From: Pontibacter amylolyticus
GTDB lineage: Bacteria; Bacteroidota; Bacteroidia; Cytophagales; Hymenobacteraceae
Reading direction: 5' to 3'
NCBI RefSeq assembly: GCF_014638845.1
Contig: NZ_BMFP01000007.1
Location: 188,422 to 252,421 of the forward strand
DNA length: 64,000 nt
Shown here in pieces: positions 1 to 7,901 of the stretch. Position numbers and translations under genes: made by a program. The first letter of the stretch is position 1; each line of letters starts with the position of its first letter. The notes under the pieces are model-generated. The model was not told the DNA's origin. It worked only from the letters and a program-made list of their open reading frames with translations, and made no database searches.

Positions 1-134
1 TATTGTCGTTTTGTGCACCGGGCAGGGTGATCTGTTTCATGGCTTCCGGGGCAAGTTAGTCTTGCTATACCTGCCAAGGGTGCGTGACAGAAACTACAGC
101 GCTTATACCTATTGATTGGCAGAAGCCGAAAATT

Positions 135-156
135 CCCCTCCTTAGACAAGGAGGGG
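135..156. repeat. intergenic hairpin repeat, REP-like
   Basis: A perfect inverted repeat with 9-base arms (CCCCTCCTT and AAGGAGGGG) and a 4-base loop, followed by CAGGGGTGGTT. From memory, this C/G-rich hairpin followed by GGGGTGGTT is a recurrent intergenic element in many Bacteroidota genomes. It probably does not encode anything. A genome-wide copy count would settle whether it is a true REP family here. Confidence 0.5.
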
Positions 157-235
157 CAGGGGTGGTTAGACCCGGTATTGCAAAAGAACTGTTTTAACCA
201 CGAAGCTATACCTTGAAATGGCAATAGCCAAAAGT

Positions 236-285
236 CCCCTTCGGGGTAGGGGCCCTCTTTAATCCTGTAAATCCTGATTCTGACA
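236..285. repeat. second intergenic repeat segment
   Basis: CCCC-TTC-GGGG forms a short hairpin at 236-246. A near-tandem run AATCCTGTAAATCCTGATTC then occupies 261-280. The 'aatcctg' repeat resembles a common Bacteroidota spacer element. Otherwise 1-325 holds no credible gene: the only reading frame lies antisense to the next CDS. A TAnnTTTG-like box (TATCTTTG, 298-305) sits 20 bases before the following start codon and may be the -7 element of its promoter. Confidence 0.35.
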
Positions 286-325
286 AGCACTTCTTCGTAT
301 CTTTGCACCCTCAAACGACACGATC

Positions 326-1324
326 ATGACGGAATTGAAACTATACGACCCGTTTCCGAACATGCAGTTCAGCGACAAGCACTGCTTTCTGTGCGGGGCC
401 CATACCGAACCCGACAACCGAACACCTGTATTTGCGACCTGGCTACAGGACAGGTATAAGCTGCGCGACAAGGAACTGCTCCTGCTCGATAAGAGCATCA
501 CGACCTACGGTGAGCTCACCATCCCCTGCTGCGACCAATGCCATACGCAGCACGTCATTCCGCTGGAAGAGGAAATCGCTGCGGCCAGTGAGCAAGGTAT
601 AGCCGGACTGCAGGCGCTGGATCCCAGGAAGCTGTTTCAATGGATCGGAAAGATGTACTACGGCACCCTGATCACCGAACTGATCAAAGAGGCCGACCCG
701 CTCATCATGCCGCAGAACCCGGTGAGCGAAAACCCGAAAATGCTGGGCAAGTTCCGCGAATTCTTCAAAGTGCTGCAATCGATGCGGGTTCCGATGGCTT
801 TCTCTGATTTCCTGCCCTGCTCGCTCTTTATGTTGGAGGTAAGCCCTACCCAGGACGAGCTACCCTTTGAATATCATGATGAACTGACGACAATGGCTTT
901 CAGTGTCAAATTGGGGCCGGTTGTGCTAGTTTGCACCTTGCTCGACAATGGCATTATCGGGAAGGCGCTGGGCAAACTTTATCGCCTCACTCAGGGGCAG
1001 CAACTGCACCCTATCCAGGTGGCGGAGTTTAAAGCGCGGGTGTTCTATGCAGCCTATATTTTTAATGTGATACCCGAGTATTTCGAGCGTCCGATCAAGC
1101 CGGGAGACACACACATCACCCTTGATACCATTATAGACGATGTGACAAATGAGGTTTTCAATCCTTGGGAAATGACCGCTTACGCGCATATGCTGGAAGA
1201 GATGCTAAAGCCTTGGGATATCCGAGAAAAAGAGATACTGGCAGACCCGACCAAGCCGATCAGTTTTCTGCTGGATGATGAGAACAACTTCAAACCGCTG
1301 GAGCGCTATCAAAAACTGAGTTAA
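326..1324 (+). CDS. hypothetical protein with HNH-like zinc-binding cysteines
   Basis: A 332-residue soluble protein with no signal peptide or membrane segment. The N-terminal 90 residues carry a CxxC pair (CFLCG, about residues 21-25), then FATWLQDRY, then a second cluster CCDQCH near residue 69. This spacing recalls the treble-clef zinc site of HNH-type proteins, in which a first CxxC is followed by a 'P.WL' segment. The HNH histidines are not evident, so nuclease activity cannot be claimed. The rest is unrecognised helical sequence. The ATG at 326 follows a TATCTTTG box by 20 bases. The gene stands alone and converges on the next gene across a strong terminator. Confidence 0.8.
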   Translation: MTELKLYDPFPNMQFSDKHCFLCGAHTEPDNRTPVFATWLQDRYKLRDKELLLLDKSITTYGELTIPCCDQCHTQHVIPLEEEIAAASEQGIAGLQALDPRKLFQWIGKMYYGTLITELIKEADPLIMPQNPVSENPKMLGKFREFFKVLQSMRVPMAFSDFLPCSLFMLEVSPTQDELPFEYHDELTTMAFSVKLGPVVLVCTLLDNGIIGKALGKLYRLTQGQQLHPIQVAEFKARVFYAAYIFNVIPEYFERPIKPGDTHITLDTIIDDVTNEVFNPWEMTAYAHMLEEMLKPWDIREKEILADPTKPISFLLDDENNFKPLERYQKLS

Positions 1325-1353
1325 TTACTTTTTTTATACCTGATACCTTATAG

Positions 1354-1390
1354 AAAGGGCTCCCCGGCAAACGCCGGGGAGCCCTTTTTG
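1354..1390. terminator. bidirectional terminator between convergent genes
   Basis: Arms of 15 bases (1354-1368 and 1373-1387) with an AAAC loop form a G+C-rich hairpin. The plus strand continues into a T run and the left side carries A residues, so it can stop transcription from both the 326-1324 gene and the facing SIMPL gene. Confidence 0.9.
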
Positions 1391-1410
1391 ATACTCTATA
1401 CCTGTATAGG

Positions 1411-2121
1411 CTATTGCTCTATCACAAAGCTCACACTAACATTAGATGTGACAATTACTTCACCTCCGGCAATGGATGGGCCACCACTCTGTGCCATTTC
1501 CATATCCATCGACATTTTCGCGTAGCCCATGCGTGGCGAGCCGTTGGAGGTATGCTCGTTGATCGAGTACACTTTGCCCACTTTGACTCCCAACTCGGCT
1601 GTCAGGGCATTGGCTTTTTGCTTGGCATCGGCTACGGCTTTTTTACGGGCCTCGGCACGGTGCTTCTCAATGTCCGAAACTTTGAAGTAGATGTTATCGA
1701 TGCGGTTCACACCATTGTCATACAAACCAGACAGCAGTTCGTCAAACTTGTTGATCTTTTTGATCACGATGGTCATCGTTTTCTGAGCCAGATAAAATTC
1801 CGGTTGCGCTTTTCCAAATTCGTTCCCTGCGTAAATGGGCTGCAGGTTGACGAAAGAAGTCTGGATGTCTTTGGCATCCACGCCCTGCTTGCGCAGATAG
1901 GCGATAATGGCGGCCGCCTGCTTATCGGTTTGCTTTCGGGCCTGATCCAGAGTCTTCTCGCGTGTTTCCACTCCCAGGGTAATCACAACTTCATTGGGCT
2001 CGAGCTTCACCTCCCCTATTCCGTTCACACTGATCAGGGGCGGCAAAACTTGTTGCTGTGCCAAAGCCGGGAACACAGTTGCCAGCATAAACATTAGGGC
2101 AACAAAGGATACTTTCATCAT
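1411..2121 (-). CDS. SIMPL domain (DUF541, YggE-like) periplasmic protein
   Basis: A 236-residue protein. Residues 1-22 form a signal peptide ending in ALAQ. The rest matches the SIMPL/DUF541 family: 'ISVNGIGEVKLEPNEVVITLGV' marks the first strand, and 'ARKKAVADAKQKANALTAELGVKVGKV' with following strands marks the second half. Family members are periplasmic or surface proteins, some linked to oxidative-stress tolerance (YggE), with no defined enzymatic activity. It appears monocistronic: its 3' end meets the shared terminator at 1354-1390 and there is no same-strand neighbour close upstream. Confidence 0.9.
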   Translation of the reverse strand: MMKVSFVALMFMLATVFPALAQQQVLPPLISVNGIGEVKLEPNEVVITLGVETREKTLDQARKQTDKQAAAIIAYLRKQGVDAKDIQTSFVNLQPIYAGNEFGKAQPEFYLAQKTMTIVIKKINKFDELLSGLYDNGVNRIDNIYFKVSDIEKHRAEARKKAVADAKQKANALTAELGVKVGKVYSINEHTSNGSPRMGYAKMSMDMEMAQSGGPSIAGGEVIVTSNVSVSFVIEQ

Positions 2122-2215
2122 AGTTTTGTTAAAAAAGGTTGAAATAATCTGGTAAATATAGCTTCATGCTATATAGTCTCCAATTACAAAGGCCGTACCA
2201 GAAATGAGCTTGCAC

Positions 2216-2247
2216 AAAAAAACCCTTCACAAGCAGGTGAAGGGTTT
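2216..2247 (-). terminator. terminator of the small membrane protein gene
   Basis: Ten-base arms (2221-2230 and 2237-2246), with an A run on the plus strand just left of it (2215-2222). This reads as a hairpin plus T run on the minus strand, directly downstream of the gene ending at 2269. Confidence 0.85.
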
Positions 2248-2268
2248 CTATTTAATTGTAGATAGCGA

Positions 2269-2577
2269 CTAGGCTTCAAAGTCGAAATCCTGGTCAGCCA
2301 CGTACTTGGCAACCAGCACAGCGCCGAGAGTTACAGCTCCCGCTGTCAGGATAAGCTGTGTCGTGCTCATGCGGCGCGCGCCCTGCAGCACCAGTTTGCC
2401 TACATCGTGCAGGAGTTCAGGCAGTTTGTCGTGCTTTCCCTGAAATACATGCATGGCCGACTCCACTGTCTTCGACATGTCGTGTGGCTGTAGAAGTCTG
2501 AGAGCGCTTTGTTCCTTCTTGCCCTGGCTTTGTTTGCTCTTGTCGGCATTCTGGTTGCTCTTGTTATCGTTTTCCAT
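2269..2577 (-). CDS. small membrane protein of unknown function
   Basis: A 102-residue protein. The first 25 residues are polar (Lys, Gln, Asn, Ser-rich) and probably disordered. Residues about 35-72 form an amphipathic region with 'LHDVGKLVLQGARRM'. One hydrophobic helix spans about residues 74-92, followed by a short acidic tail (DQDFDFEA). I recognise no family. The layout suggests a single-span inner-membrane protein with a cytoplasmic N-terminus. It is followed by its own terminator. Confidence 0.75.
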   Translation of the reverse strand: MENDNKSNQNADKSKQSQGKKEQSALRLLQPHDMSKTVESAMHVFQGKHDKLPELLHDVGKLVLQGARRMSTTQLILTAGAVTLGAVLVAKYVADQDFDFEA

Positions 2578-2647
2578 AGTTATGTTTCGTTTAGGTAATT
2601 AGTTCAAGTGGTTTTCTTATACGGCATTATCTGCGTCAGGATATGAC

Positions 2648-2923
2648 CTAACCCTCGGCACGGCCTCCGTACTTAGTGATCATCTCGTTCATGCGCTGCA
2701 TCAGGCTGTCGGAGTTGATCATCATGCTGGCCGGGAAGCCCACCGAAAGGTCACTGATCTCGAGCGACTTCGCGTCAGGATCGTAGTTGAAATTGGCATT
2801 GACGCCTTTCTCGTCTATGCGACCGCTGTTGCCCTGCAAATTCATGCCGTAGGTCTGCAGTTTGCTTTTTAGTTCGTTGTATGCTTCTGGCGTTACGCCG
2901 GTATAGAATGCTCTTTTTGACAT
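2648..2923 (-). CDS. hypothetical protein, about 91 residues
   Basis: The reading frame is open from 2959, but the ATG at 2923 (protein starting MSKRAFYTGV) is preferred because it begins a regular soluble protein, whereas the extra twelve residues look unlike coding sequence. Visible features are 'TPEAYNELKSKLQTYGMNLQGNSG', a 'VNANFNYDPDAKSLEISDL' strand pair and a C-terminal 'MNEMITKYGG'. The pattern suggests a small alpha/beta fold. No family is recognised. It lies upstream of the small membrane protein gene on the same strand, 70 bases away, so co-transcription is possible. Confidence 0.7.
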   Translation of the reverse strand: MSKRAFYTGVTPEAYNELKSKLQTYGMNLQGNSGRIDEKGVNANFNYDPDAKSLEISDLSVGFPASMMINSDSLMQRMNEMITKYGGRAEG

Positions 2924-3070
2924 AGTATTTAAATTTTTACAGATGAAGGTATAACGCACAAGATAAGACGAAGTTTACAAAAACGACCAGGTTAGGTATT
3001 TGCTTCACCCTCTCGAAAGCGCCTCACAGGTATAGACGAAGAGCAGTATGACCTATTTTTGAAAAATAAT

Positions 3071-3101
3071 TTTGCTTCCTAAAAATCGGCTTGTATATTT
3101 G
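3071..3101 (+). promoter_or_regulatory. Bacteroidota-type promoter of tRNA-Glu
   Basis: TTTG at 3071-3074 and TATATTTG at 3094-3101 match the -33 and -7 (TAnnTTTG) elements of Bacteroidota promoters, with a 19-base spacer. The tRNA starts about 20 bases downstream. It is the cleanest promoter in the window and supports the phylum assignment. Confidence 0.8.
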
Positions 3102-3121
3102 CACCCGCAATACAGTAGCAC

Positions 3122-3193
3122 GGTCCGTTCGTCTAGGGGTTAGGACTCCAGATTTTCATTCTGGCAACAGGGGTTCGATTCCCCTACGGACTA
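3122..3193 (+). tRNA. tRNA-Glu (anticodon TTC)
   Basis: A 72-base cloverleaf. The acceptor stem GGTCCGT pairs with ACGGACT (closing G-U), followed by discriminator A. The D arm contains CTAGGGGTTAG. The anticodon stem CCAGA/TCTGG holds a 7-base loop with TTC at 3155-3157. The T arm GGGG-TTCGATT-CCCC is complete. CCA is not encoded. A hairpin terminator follows immediately, and parts of the tRNA 3' tail recur at about 4930 and 9049. Confidence 0.95.
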
Positions 3194-3197
3194 CTTG

Positions 3198-3231
3198 AAA
3201 GCCTCTCATTTAAACGTTGAGAGGCTTTTTT
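3198..3231 (+). terminator. terminator after tRNA-Glu
   Basis: Arms 3198-3208 and 3218-3228 (AAAGCCTCTCA / TGAGAGGCTTT) followed by a T run. It lies four bases beyond the tRNA 3' end. Confidence 0.85.
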
Positions 3232-3413
3232 TATGCATTTCAGACACCTAAGCAGCCTCGCTCTCACCGCTGCTTCAAGAACAACGATAATATTATAAAC
3301 TATTGGTAATAGGCCGGAGGCAGCTCCTGCTGCCTTTTCTATAATTTCGTTTCTCTCGACGATAGCCAGGCGGTGTTAAGAAACAGAATACATCAATTCG
3401 TCTAAAGGTTTAC

Positions 3414-3462
3414 TAAATATATACACAGTACCTTGTAATACAAGGTACTGTGTATATATTTA
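3414..3462. repeat. 49-bp perfect inverted repeat
   Basis: Two 24-base arms (3414-3437 and 3439-3462) are exact reverse complements around a single central A at 3438. The sequence around the centre reads CCTTGTA-A-TACAAGG and the outer part is A+T-rich. There is no T run directly after it, so it is not a typical intrinsic terminator. It lies in the 400-base spacer between tRNA-Glu and the hydrolase gene. Otherwise 3232-3596 shows only a small GGCAG/CTGCC hairpin near 3318 and no gene. Confidence 0.85.
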
Positions 3463-3596
3463 TACCACTTACTCCCCACATTGCCTTGGACCTAACCAAC
3501 AGTCTTTGTTCATAGCATATTCGGAGTATGTAACTGCACCTGCTATAAATGGCAGCTTTATTTAATCTTCATCTTCTCTTATAAACAACTAAAACT

Positions 3597-4589
3597 ATGA
3601 CGATCAAAAGAACACTGTTGTTGCTGCTGTTTTTCTTCGGGAACATGCTATTGGCGAATGCCCAACAAACAAAAATGGTTAATGTCGGGGATCACTCGTT
3701 GGAGATGATACAGGCAGGGGATGGCGAATATACCGTGATCTTCGAATCAGGCTTCGGAACAGACTACAAAGTATGGGGCAACGTGGCTGCGGAAGTGCTG
3801 AATTTGAACCAGGTGATGCTGTATTCGAGAGCGGGAACGGGCAAGTCTGAACCAAATCCAAAACCGCAAACCCTAGAGGCAGCCGTAAAGGATCTGAGCA
3901 CCCTCATTGATCAGGCAAACCTGAAACCGCCTTTCATTTTAGTGGGCCATTCGTACGGCGCCTTCATTATCCGGGCCTATGCGGCGCAGCATCCGGATAA
4001 AGTGAAAGGGCTGGTCTTTGTTGATCCGGCGCACGAGAAAATGATGCAGGAACTGAAAAAGGCAGATCCTGCCAAAGCGGTCAAAGATAGGGAACTGCAA
4101 AACAGCTTTGTGCCAGACAAGTTCAAGCAGGAGAGTGAAGCCATAAACAGGATTTTCGAAAAAGCTGTTTTGCCTGATTCCGGAAAGCTGCCACAAGTAC
4201 CGACTGTGGTGCTTACCTCTGTGCAGAAAAGGGCAAACCCAGAATTGTTTCTCCATGAACCAAAAGGCGTGGAAGTATGGCGAAACCTGCACAACGATTT
4301 TTTCAGCCAGTTTACCAGCGGCGCACACGTAATAACGGCTAATAGTGGCCATAACATACATAGAGAAGAACCGGAACTGGTGATCAATGCTATCAGACAG
4401 GTAGTGCAAGCGGCAACGAAGGAAAAAGCGCGGCAAGAGCACGAAGGCAAAATGTTGGCCTTAGATAATACACTCGCTCAGGCGGATACGTACCTGAAGC
4501 AGCGAAAAGAATCCAAAGCCGAAGCAATCGTGTTTGATGGGTTAAAAGGCTCCGGATTCGGCGAGCGCACCATCAACACCATCGCCTAA
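3597..4589 (+). CDS. secreted alpha/beta hydrolase (interrupted before a C-terminal TPR-like tail)
   Basis: A 330-residue product. Residues 1-23 form a signal peptide. The alpha/beta-hydrolase fold shows the oxyanion segment ESGFG (50-54), the nucleophile elbow GHSYG with Ser119, a VDPAH segment near residue 142, and a candidate catalytic His in NSGHNIH near 250. Substrate is unknown. The reading frame stops at TAA 4587-4589, but the same frame reopens at once and encodes a TPR-like tail to 4841. The family pattern in this phylum (a catalytic domain followed by 'SANAFDSYGEALFKQG') suggests the ancestral protein was about 414 residues. The catalytic domain is intact, so the shortened protein may still work. 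Confidence 0.8.
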   Translation: MTIKRTLLLLLFFFGNMLLANAQQTKMVNVGDHSLEMIQAGDGEYTVIFESGFGTDYKVWGNVAAEVLNLNQVMLYSRAGTGKSEPNPKPQTLEAAVKDLSTLIDQANLKPPFILVGHSYGAFIIRAYAAQHPDKVKGLVFVDPAHEKMMQELKKADPAKAVKDRELQNSFVPDKFKQESEAINRIFEKAVLPDSGKLPQVPTVVLTSVQKRANPELFLHEPKGVEVWRNLHNDFFSQFTSGAHVITANSGHNIHREEPELVINAIRQVVQAATKEKARQEHEGKMLALDNTLAQADTYLKQRKESKAEAIVFDGLKGSGFGERTINTIA

Positions 4590-4841
4590 CAGTATCTTAA
4601 TAACCCGGCCACATTGCCGGTTTCCCTGCTGATTTTCAAGTACAACACAGTGGCTTATGCTAGCTCGGCCAATGCATTCGATAGCTACGGGGAAGCCTTG
4701 TTTAAGCAAGGCAGGCTAAAGCAGGCTGAAGAGCAGTTCCAGAAAGCCATTGAACTTGCTAGTGCTGCAAATGACGCCTCCACGCTTAAAATCAGCCGGA
4801 ACAACCTGGAGAAGATCAATCAGCTAAAAAGGTCTAAATGA
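4590..4841 (+). pseudogene. in-frame C-terminal TPR-like tail cut off by a stop codon
   Basis: It continues the hydrolase frame with no shift: after TAA come CAG TAT CTT AAT AAC. It encodes a tail with 'SANAFDSYGEALFKQGRL' and 'QAEEQFQKAIELASAAND', a tetratricopeptide-type helix pair. The only start inside is a TTG at 4614 with no convincing ribosome site, so independent translation is doubtful. A single substitution such as CAA to TAA would explain the break. Readthrough cannot be ruled out from sequence. Confidence 0.65.
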
Positions 4842-4929
4842 CTTAAAAGGTTGCAACAACTATCTGTTCTTCAGCTCCTCTCCCATGTAAAGATACGCTT
4901 CTAGAACAGCCAGATCCCTGTGGATAAAT

Positions 4930-4993
4930 TTCGATAATTCACTCCTTTTGTCTACGAAAGAGCCGCTTCAGATAAAACTGGAGCGGCTTTTTT
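4930..4993 (+). repeat. tRNA-tail-like repeat plus terminator, copy 2
   Basis: The 17-mer TTCGATAATTCACTCCT (4930-4946) recurs exactly at 9049-9065. It is followed by GTCTACGAAAGAGCCGCTTCAG, close to GACTACAAAGAAGCCGCTTCAG of the 9-kb copy. The hairpin AGCCGCT (4961-4967) / AGCGGCT (4982-4988) with a T run is an intrinsic terminator. The TTCGAT...CTAC arrangement resembles the T-arm and 3' tail of tRNA-Glu. The surrounding 4842-5149 spacer has no gene. Confidence 0.6.
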
Positions 4994-5149
4994 GGTTCGA
5001 TAATTTCCCTCTTCGGTTTTGAATTTTACTATTATGCCACTTGTGGTATCTCACTTCTTCAATCACATCACCCTACCACCTTATTTAATTTCCAGCGCTT
5101 CATTAATAATTTACTGACTCTTGACTTCTCCAGATTACTTACCTCAGGA

Positions 5150-5500
5150 TTACTCCTTTTCAAAGATTTTCTTCCGGTGGTTTATTCCCCAATCCTTCAA
5201 GGCGTAGATGATAGGAGACAGGGTATCAGCATAGGGTTCCGGCTTATACAAGATCTTGACCGGGTAGTCCTCTACCACTACGCGCTTGATTAAGCGGTGC
5301 TGCTCCAAGTCCTTCAGTTCCTTTGCCAGCACCTTCGGTGTGATTCCCGGAATACTCTCCTGTATATCAGTGAACCGCTCATTTCCAGTCGTGACAGAGA
5401 TAATAATAGGCAATTTCCATTTGCCATTGATCACGTCAAGTGCATCCCGCACCGGCTTCACCGTGTTTAGGCAATCATTGCATGCTTTTTTTGCTGCCAT
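5150..5500 (-). CDS. HxlR-family transcriptional regulator
   Basis: A 116-residue winged-helix regulator from the ATG at 5500. The frame is open to 5542, but the shorter start places two operator-like dyads outside the gene and fits the usual HxlR length. The family core is clear: 'VINGKWKLPIIISV', 'RFTDIQESIPGITPKVLAKELKDLEQHRLIKR' (helix-turn-helix and wing) and a C-terminal 'YALKDWGINH'. Cys7 and Cys10 (KKACNDC) precede the DNA-binding domain. In HxlR relatives such as YodB an N-terminal cysteine senses quinones or electrophiles, so a redox role is plausible by inference. It is divergent from the flavin oxidoreductase gene at 5681. Confidence 0.9.
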   Translation of the reverse strand: MAAKKACNDCLNTVKPVRDALDVINGKWKLPIIISVTTGNERFTDIQESIPGITPKVLAKELKDLEQHRLIKRVVVEDYPVKILYKPEPYADTLSPIIYALKDWGINHRKKIFEKE

Positions 5501-5523
5501 TGCTCGCTTGATGATGTTATTCA

Positions 5524-5565
5524 CTTTCCTTTGGGAAAGCACTATACAAAGGAAAGTATCTTTCC
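5524..5565. promoter_or_regulatory. two CTTTCC/GGAAAG dyads, likely HxlR operators
   Basis: CTTTCC-TTTG-GGAAAG (5524-5539) and GGAAAG-TAT-CTTTCC (5551-5565) are adjacent dyads in the divergent spacer between the HxlR gene and the 5681 gene. TAACTTTG at 5567-5574 fits a -7 element for the plus-strand gene. A further CTTTCC half-site lies at 6889-6894 before the third gene of the block. Assignment to the HxlR protein is inference from position. Confidence 0.5.
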
Positions 5566-5680
5566 ATAACTTTGCAACATATTTTATCAGGGCCCACTGA
5601 AGAATCTAAACAGCGAAGCCCAATACTTATCCATGGAGCAGTAACAGTGTGGGTAGAGAAAAGGATCAATAGTAATCGGT

Positions 5681-6805
5681 ATGCAAAATAGAAAGAAGTT
5701 AAAGCTGGCGGCCAATATTGATGGTCTGGGATGGAATCATGTGGGCTGGCAGCACCCCGATATGCCGGCTGACGCCAGTGAGAACATTGATTATTATATC
5801 CAACAGGCAAAACTAGCCGAAGCAGCCAAGTTTGACACGCTCTTTTTGGTCGACGTGAGCCATGTCGGCCCGGGAAACATCCCCCATTACCTGAGCATGT
5901 TTGAAGGTGCTTCCGTCATGTCTGCCCTCAGTATGCACACCCAAAAAATCGGATTATCTGTTACCGTGTCCACTTCCTATGCCGATCCATACAGTGCAGC
6001 CCGACAAATCCTGTCACTGGATAAGATAAGCAGGGGTCGCGCGTCTTTAAACGCTATTACTTCAAACCCGGGAGGCATGGTCAACTTCAGTCGAGGTCAT
6101 CTAGGCAAGTCAGACCAATACCCCATGAATAAAGAATTTATGGAAATCGTGTTGGGCTTGTGGGATACCTATGAAGACGATGCTTTTATCCGGGATAAGG
6201 GAAGTGGCGTGTTTTTAGATCCCCGAAAAATGCATCGGGTGAATTACCGGGGAAAATATTTTCAGGTAGACGGGCCTTTGAATCTTAGTCGTTCGGTTCA
6301 GGGGCGACCTGTATTATACACAGCAGGTACTTCGCCCACGTTTATGGATCATGCCACCAGCTATACAGACGGTGTATTTACCCATGGCAATACACTGGAG
6401 CAAACAGTGGCAATCGCCAACGAATTAAGACGCCGATTAGTTGAAAAAGGCAGAAGGGCTGAAGATTTTATCGTGTCAGTCTCACAAAATCCAATCGTTG
6501 GCAGGACAGATCAGGAAGCCCTGGAAAAATACCTGGAACTGTTACGGTTAACTCCAAAAAACAGCCTCCCGCGTCCACTCTTTTTTGGATCAGCCGAGAA
6601 AGTTGCTGATCAGGTGCAGCAATGGTATGAGAAAGGCGCAATAGATATGTTGATTCTCCGGCAGGACCATCCCCATGGCTTGCGGGATTTTATCCAATTG
6701 GTCGTACCTATTCTACAGGAACGCGGCATATTCCGCACGGAGTATGAAGCTGATACACTGAGAGGCCATCTGGAGTTGCCTAAGCCCGCTTTCAGGGAAA
6801 GCTAA
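5681..6805 (+). CDS. LLM-class flavin-dependent monooxygenase, NtaA/SnaA/DszA family
   Basis: A 374-residue luciferase-like protein. Diagnostic segments are 'LGWNHVGWQHPD' near the N-terminus, 'QAKLAEAAKFDTLFLVDV', 'GLSVTVSTSYADPYSAARQ', 'SRGRASLNAITS' and 'VNYRGKYFQVDGPLNLSRSVQGRPVLYTAGTSP'. The family uses FMNH2 supplied by a separate reductase to oxidise small organic substrates; nitrilotriacetate and sulfone oxidation are known examples. It is shorter than the usual 430-450 residues, with the missing part after the central barrel, so substrate cannot be inferred. It is the first gene downstream of the HxlR operator region. Confidence 0.88.
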   Translation: MQNRKKLKLAANIDGLGWNHVGWQHPDMPADASENIDYYIQQAKLAEAAKFDTLFLVDVSHVGPGNIPHYLSMFEGASVMSALSMHTQKIGLSVTVSTSYADPYSAARQILSLDKISRGRASLNAITSNPGGMVNFSRGHLGKSDQYPMNKEFMEIVLGLWDTYEDDAFIRDKGSGVFLDPRKMHRVNYRGKYFQVDGPLNLSRSVQGRPVLYTAGTSPTFMDHATSYTDGVFTHGNTLEQTVAIANELRRRLVEKGRRAEDFIVSVSQNPIVGRTDQEALEKYLELLRLTPKNSLPRPLFFGSAEKVADQVQQWYEKGAIDMLILRQDHPHGLRDFIQLVVPILQERGIFRTEYEADTLRGHLELPKPAFRES

Positions 6806-6949
6806 TTGGCTGGCTATACCAATGTACACCTATAAAAAGTTTTCAAAATTTTGAGTGGGTTACATCAGTTTTGGTATATACTGCTAAACTTTCCTGTATG
6901 AACCATAAAGAATGCGTTAGTACATTAATAGACCTTTAAAAAAGAAAAT

Positions 6950-7696
6950 ATGAAAACAGGAATCATTGGAACAGGTGCTATTGGAAGCATCCTGGCCCAA
7001 AAACTCTCAGCTGCAGGTCATCAGGTAAAAGTGACCAACACCCGGGATATGGCCACGCTTAGAAAGATAGCTGCCAATTTGGGTGCCGAGGCAGCCACTA
7101 TTGAGGACGTGGTAAAAGATGTGGATGCTATCATTTTCTCTATCCCTTTCAAAGCATATAAAGACCTGCCAAAGAATCTGCTTCAGGACGTACCCCAGGA
7201 GGTCATTATTATGGATACCTCCAATTATTACCCATTTCGGGATGGCGAGCTGCCTGGCTTAGAAGGCAAGACGGAAAGTGAATACATTTCAGAAACTTTG
7301 GGAAGACCGGTTATTAAGGTGTTCAACAATATAATGGAGTACACCTTGAAGCATAAAGGGAAGCTGGCCGGTGAAGAAGGAAGAATTGCCATTTCGGTTG
7401 CCGGCGATAATGAGGCGCATAAAAAAGTGGCTGCTGAACTGGTTAACCAGGTAGGTTTTGACACAGTGGACGGCGGAAGTCTTGCTGAATCATGGAGACA
7501 GGAACCGGGTACGCCCGCCTATTGTACTGAACTGAGCAAAGCAGAACTGAAACAGGCGATTGCTGCAGCCAAAAAGGGAGAAGCCCCTGCAGCTCGGGAT
7601 GCTGTCATGGAGAAATTCATGCATGCAAAGACCTTCCCCTCGCATGATGAAATAGTAGCCATCAATCGATCAGCTTACGCAGTAGATCAAGAGTAG
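6950..7696 (+). CDS. NADP-binding oxidoreductase, F420-dependent NADP reductase-like
   Basis: A 248-residue protein. A Rossmann motif GTGAIG (residues 7-12) starts the protein, then 'AGHQVKVTNTRD' suggests NADP preference through Asn/Thr/Arg at the ribose site. 'DAIIFSIPFKAYKDLP', 'IMDTSNYYPFRDG' and 'VIKVFNNI' match the NADP oxidoreductase/F420-dependent family that also includes Fe3+ and imine reductase-like proteins. It lies between two LLM-class oxidases, which hints that it handles their substrate or supplies reducing power. This is inference. A CTTTCC half-site at 6889-6894 in its upstream spacer may tie it to the HxlR regulator. Confidence 0.85.
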   Translation: MKTGIIGTGAIGSILAQKLSAAGHQVKVTNTRDMATLRKIAANLGAEAATIEDVVKDVDAIIFSIPFKAYKDLPKNLLQDVPQEVIIMDTSNYYPFRDGELPGLEGKTESEYISETLGRPVIKVFNNIMEYTLKHKGKLAGEEGRIAISVAGDNEAHKKVAAELVNQVGFDTVDGGSLAESWRQEPGTPAYCTELSKAELKQAIAAAKKGEAPAARDAVMEKFMHAKTFPSHDEIVAINRSAYAVDQE

Positions 7697-7901
7697 GTCT
7701 TTTTGCTATTTGAACTGTACTGAAGGGCTGTTATCAGCATCGTTGTGTACTCACTTGTGCGGATAGTAGTGGTTACAGGCAGTATGCCCGGTACCTGCTA
7801 AACCGCAAGGCTAAGTGCCTGGAAGATCGAACATGACTAGTCAACTAATTAGTAATAATCAGCTGTACCTGGTTAGCAGAAACGAACAAGAATTGAATAC
7901 C

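Noticed and set aside
259..501. minus-strand frame of 80 residues
   Set aside because: It overlaps the real 326-1324 gene and has shadow-type composition rich in Ser, Arg and Leu.
1414..2097. long plus-strand frame of 227 residues
   Set aside because: It is the antisense shadow of the SIMPL gene, with His-rich low-complexity translation and no family match.
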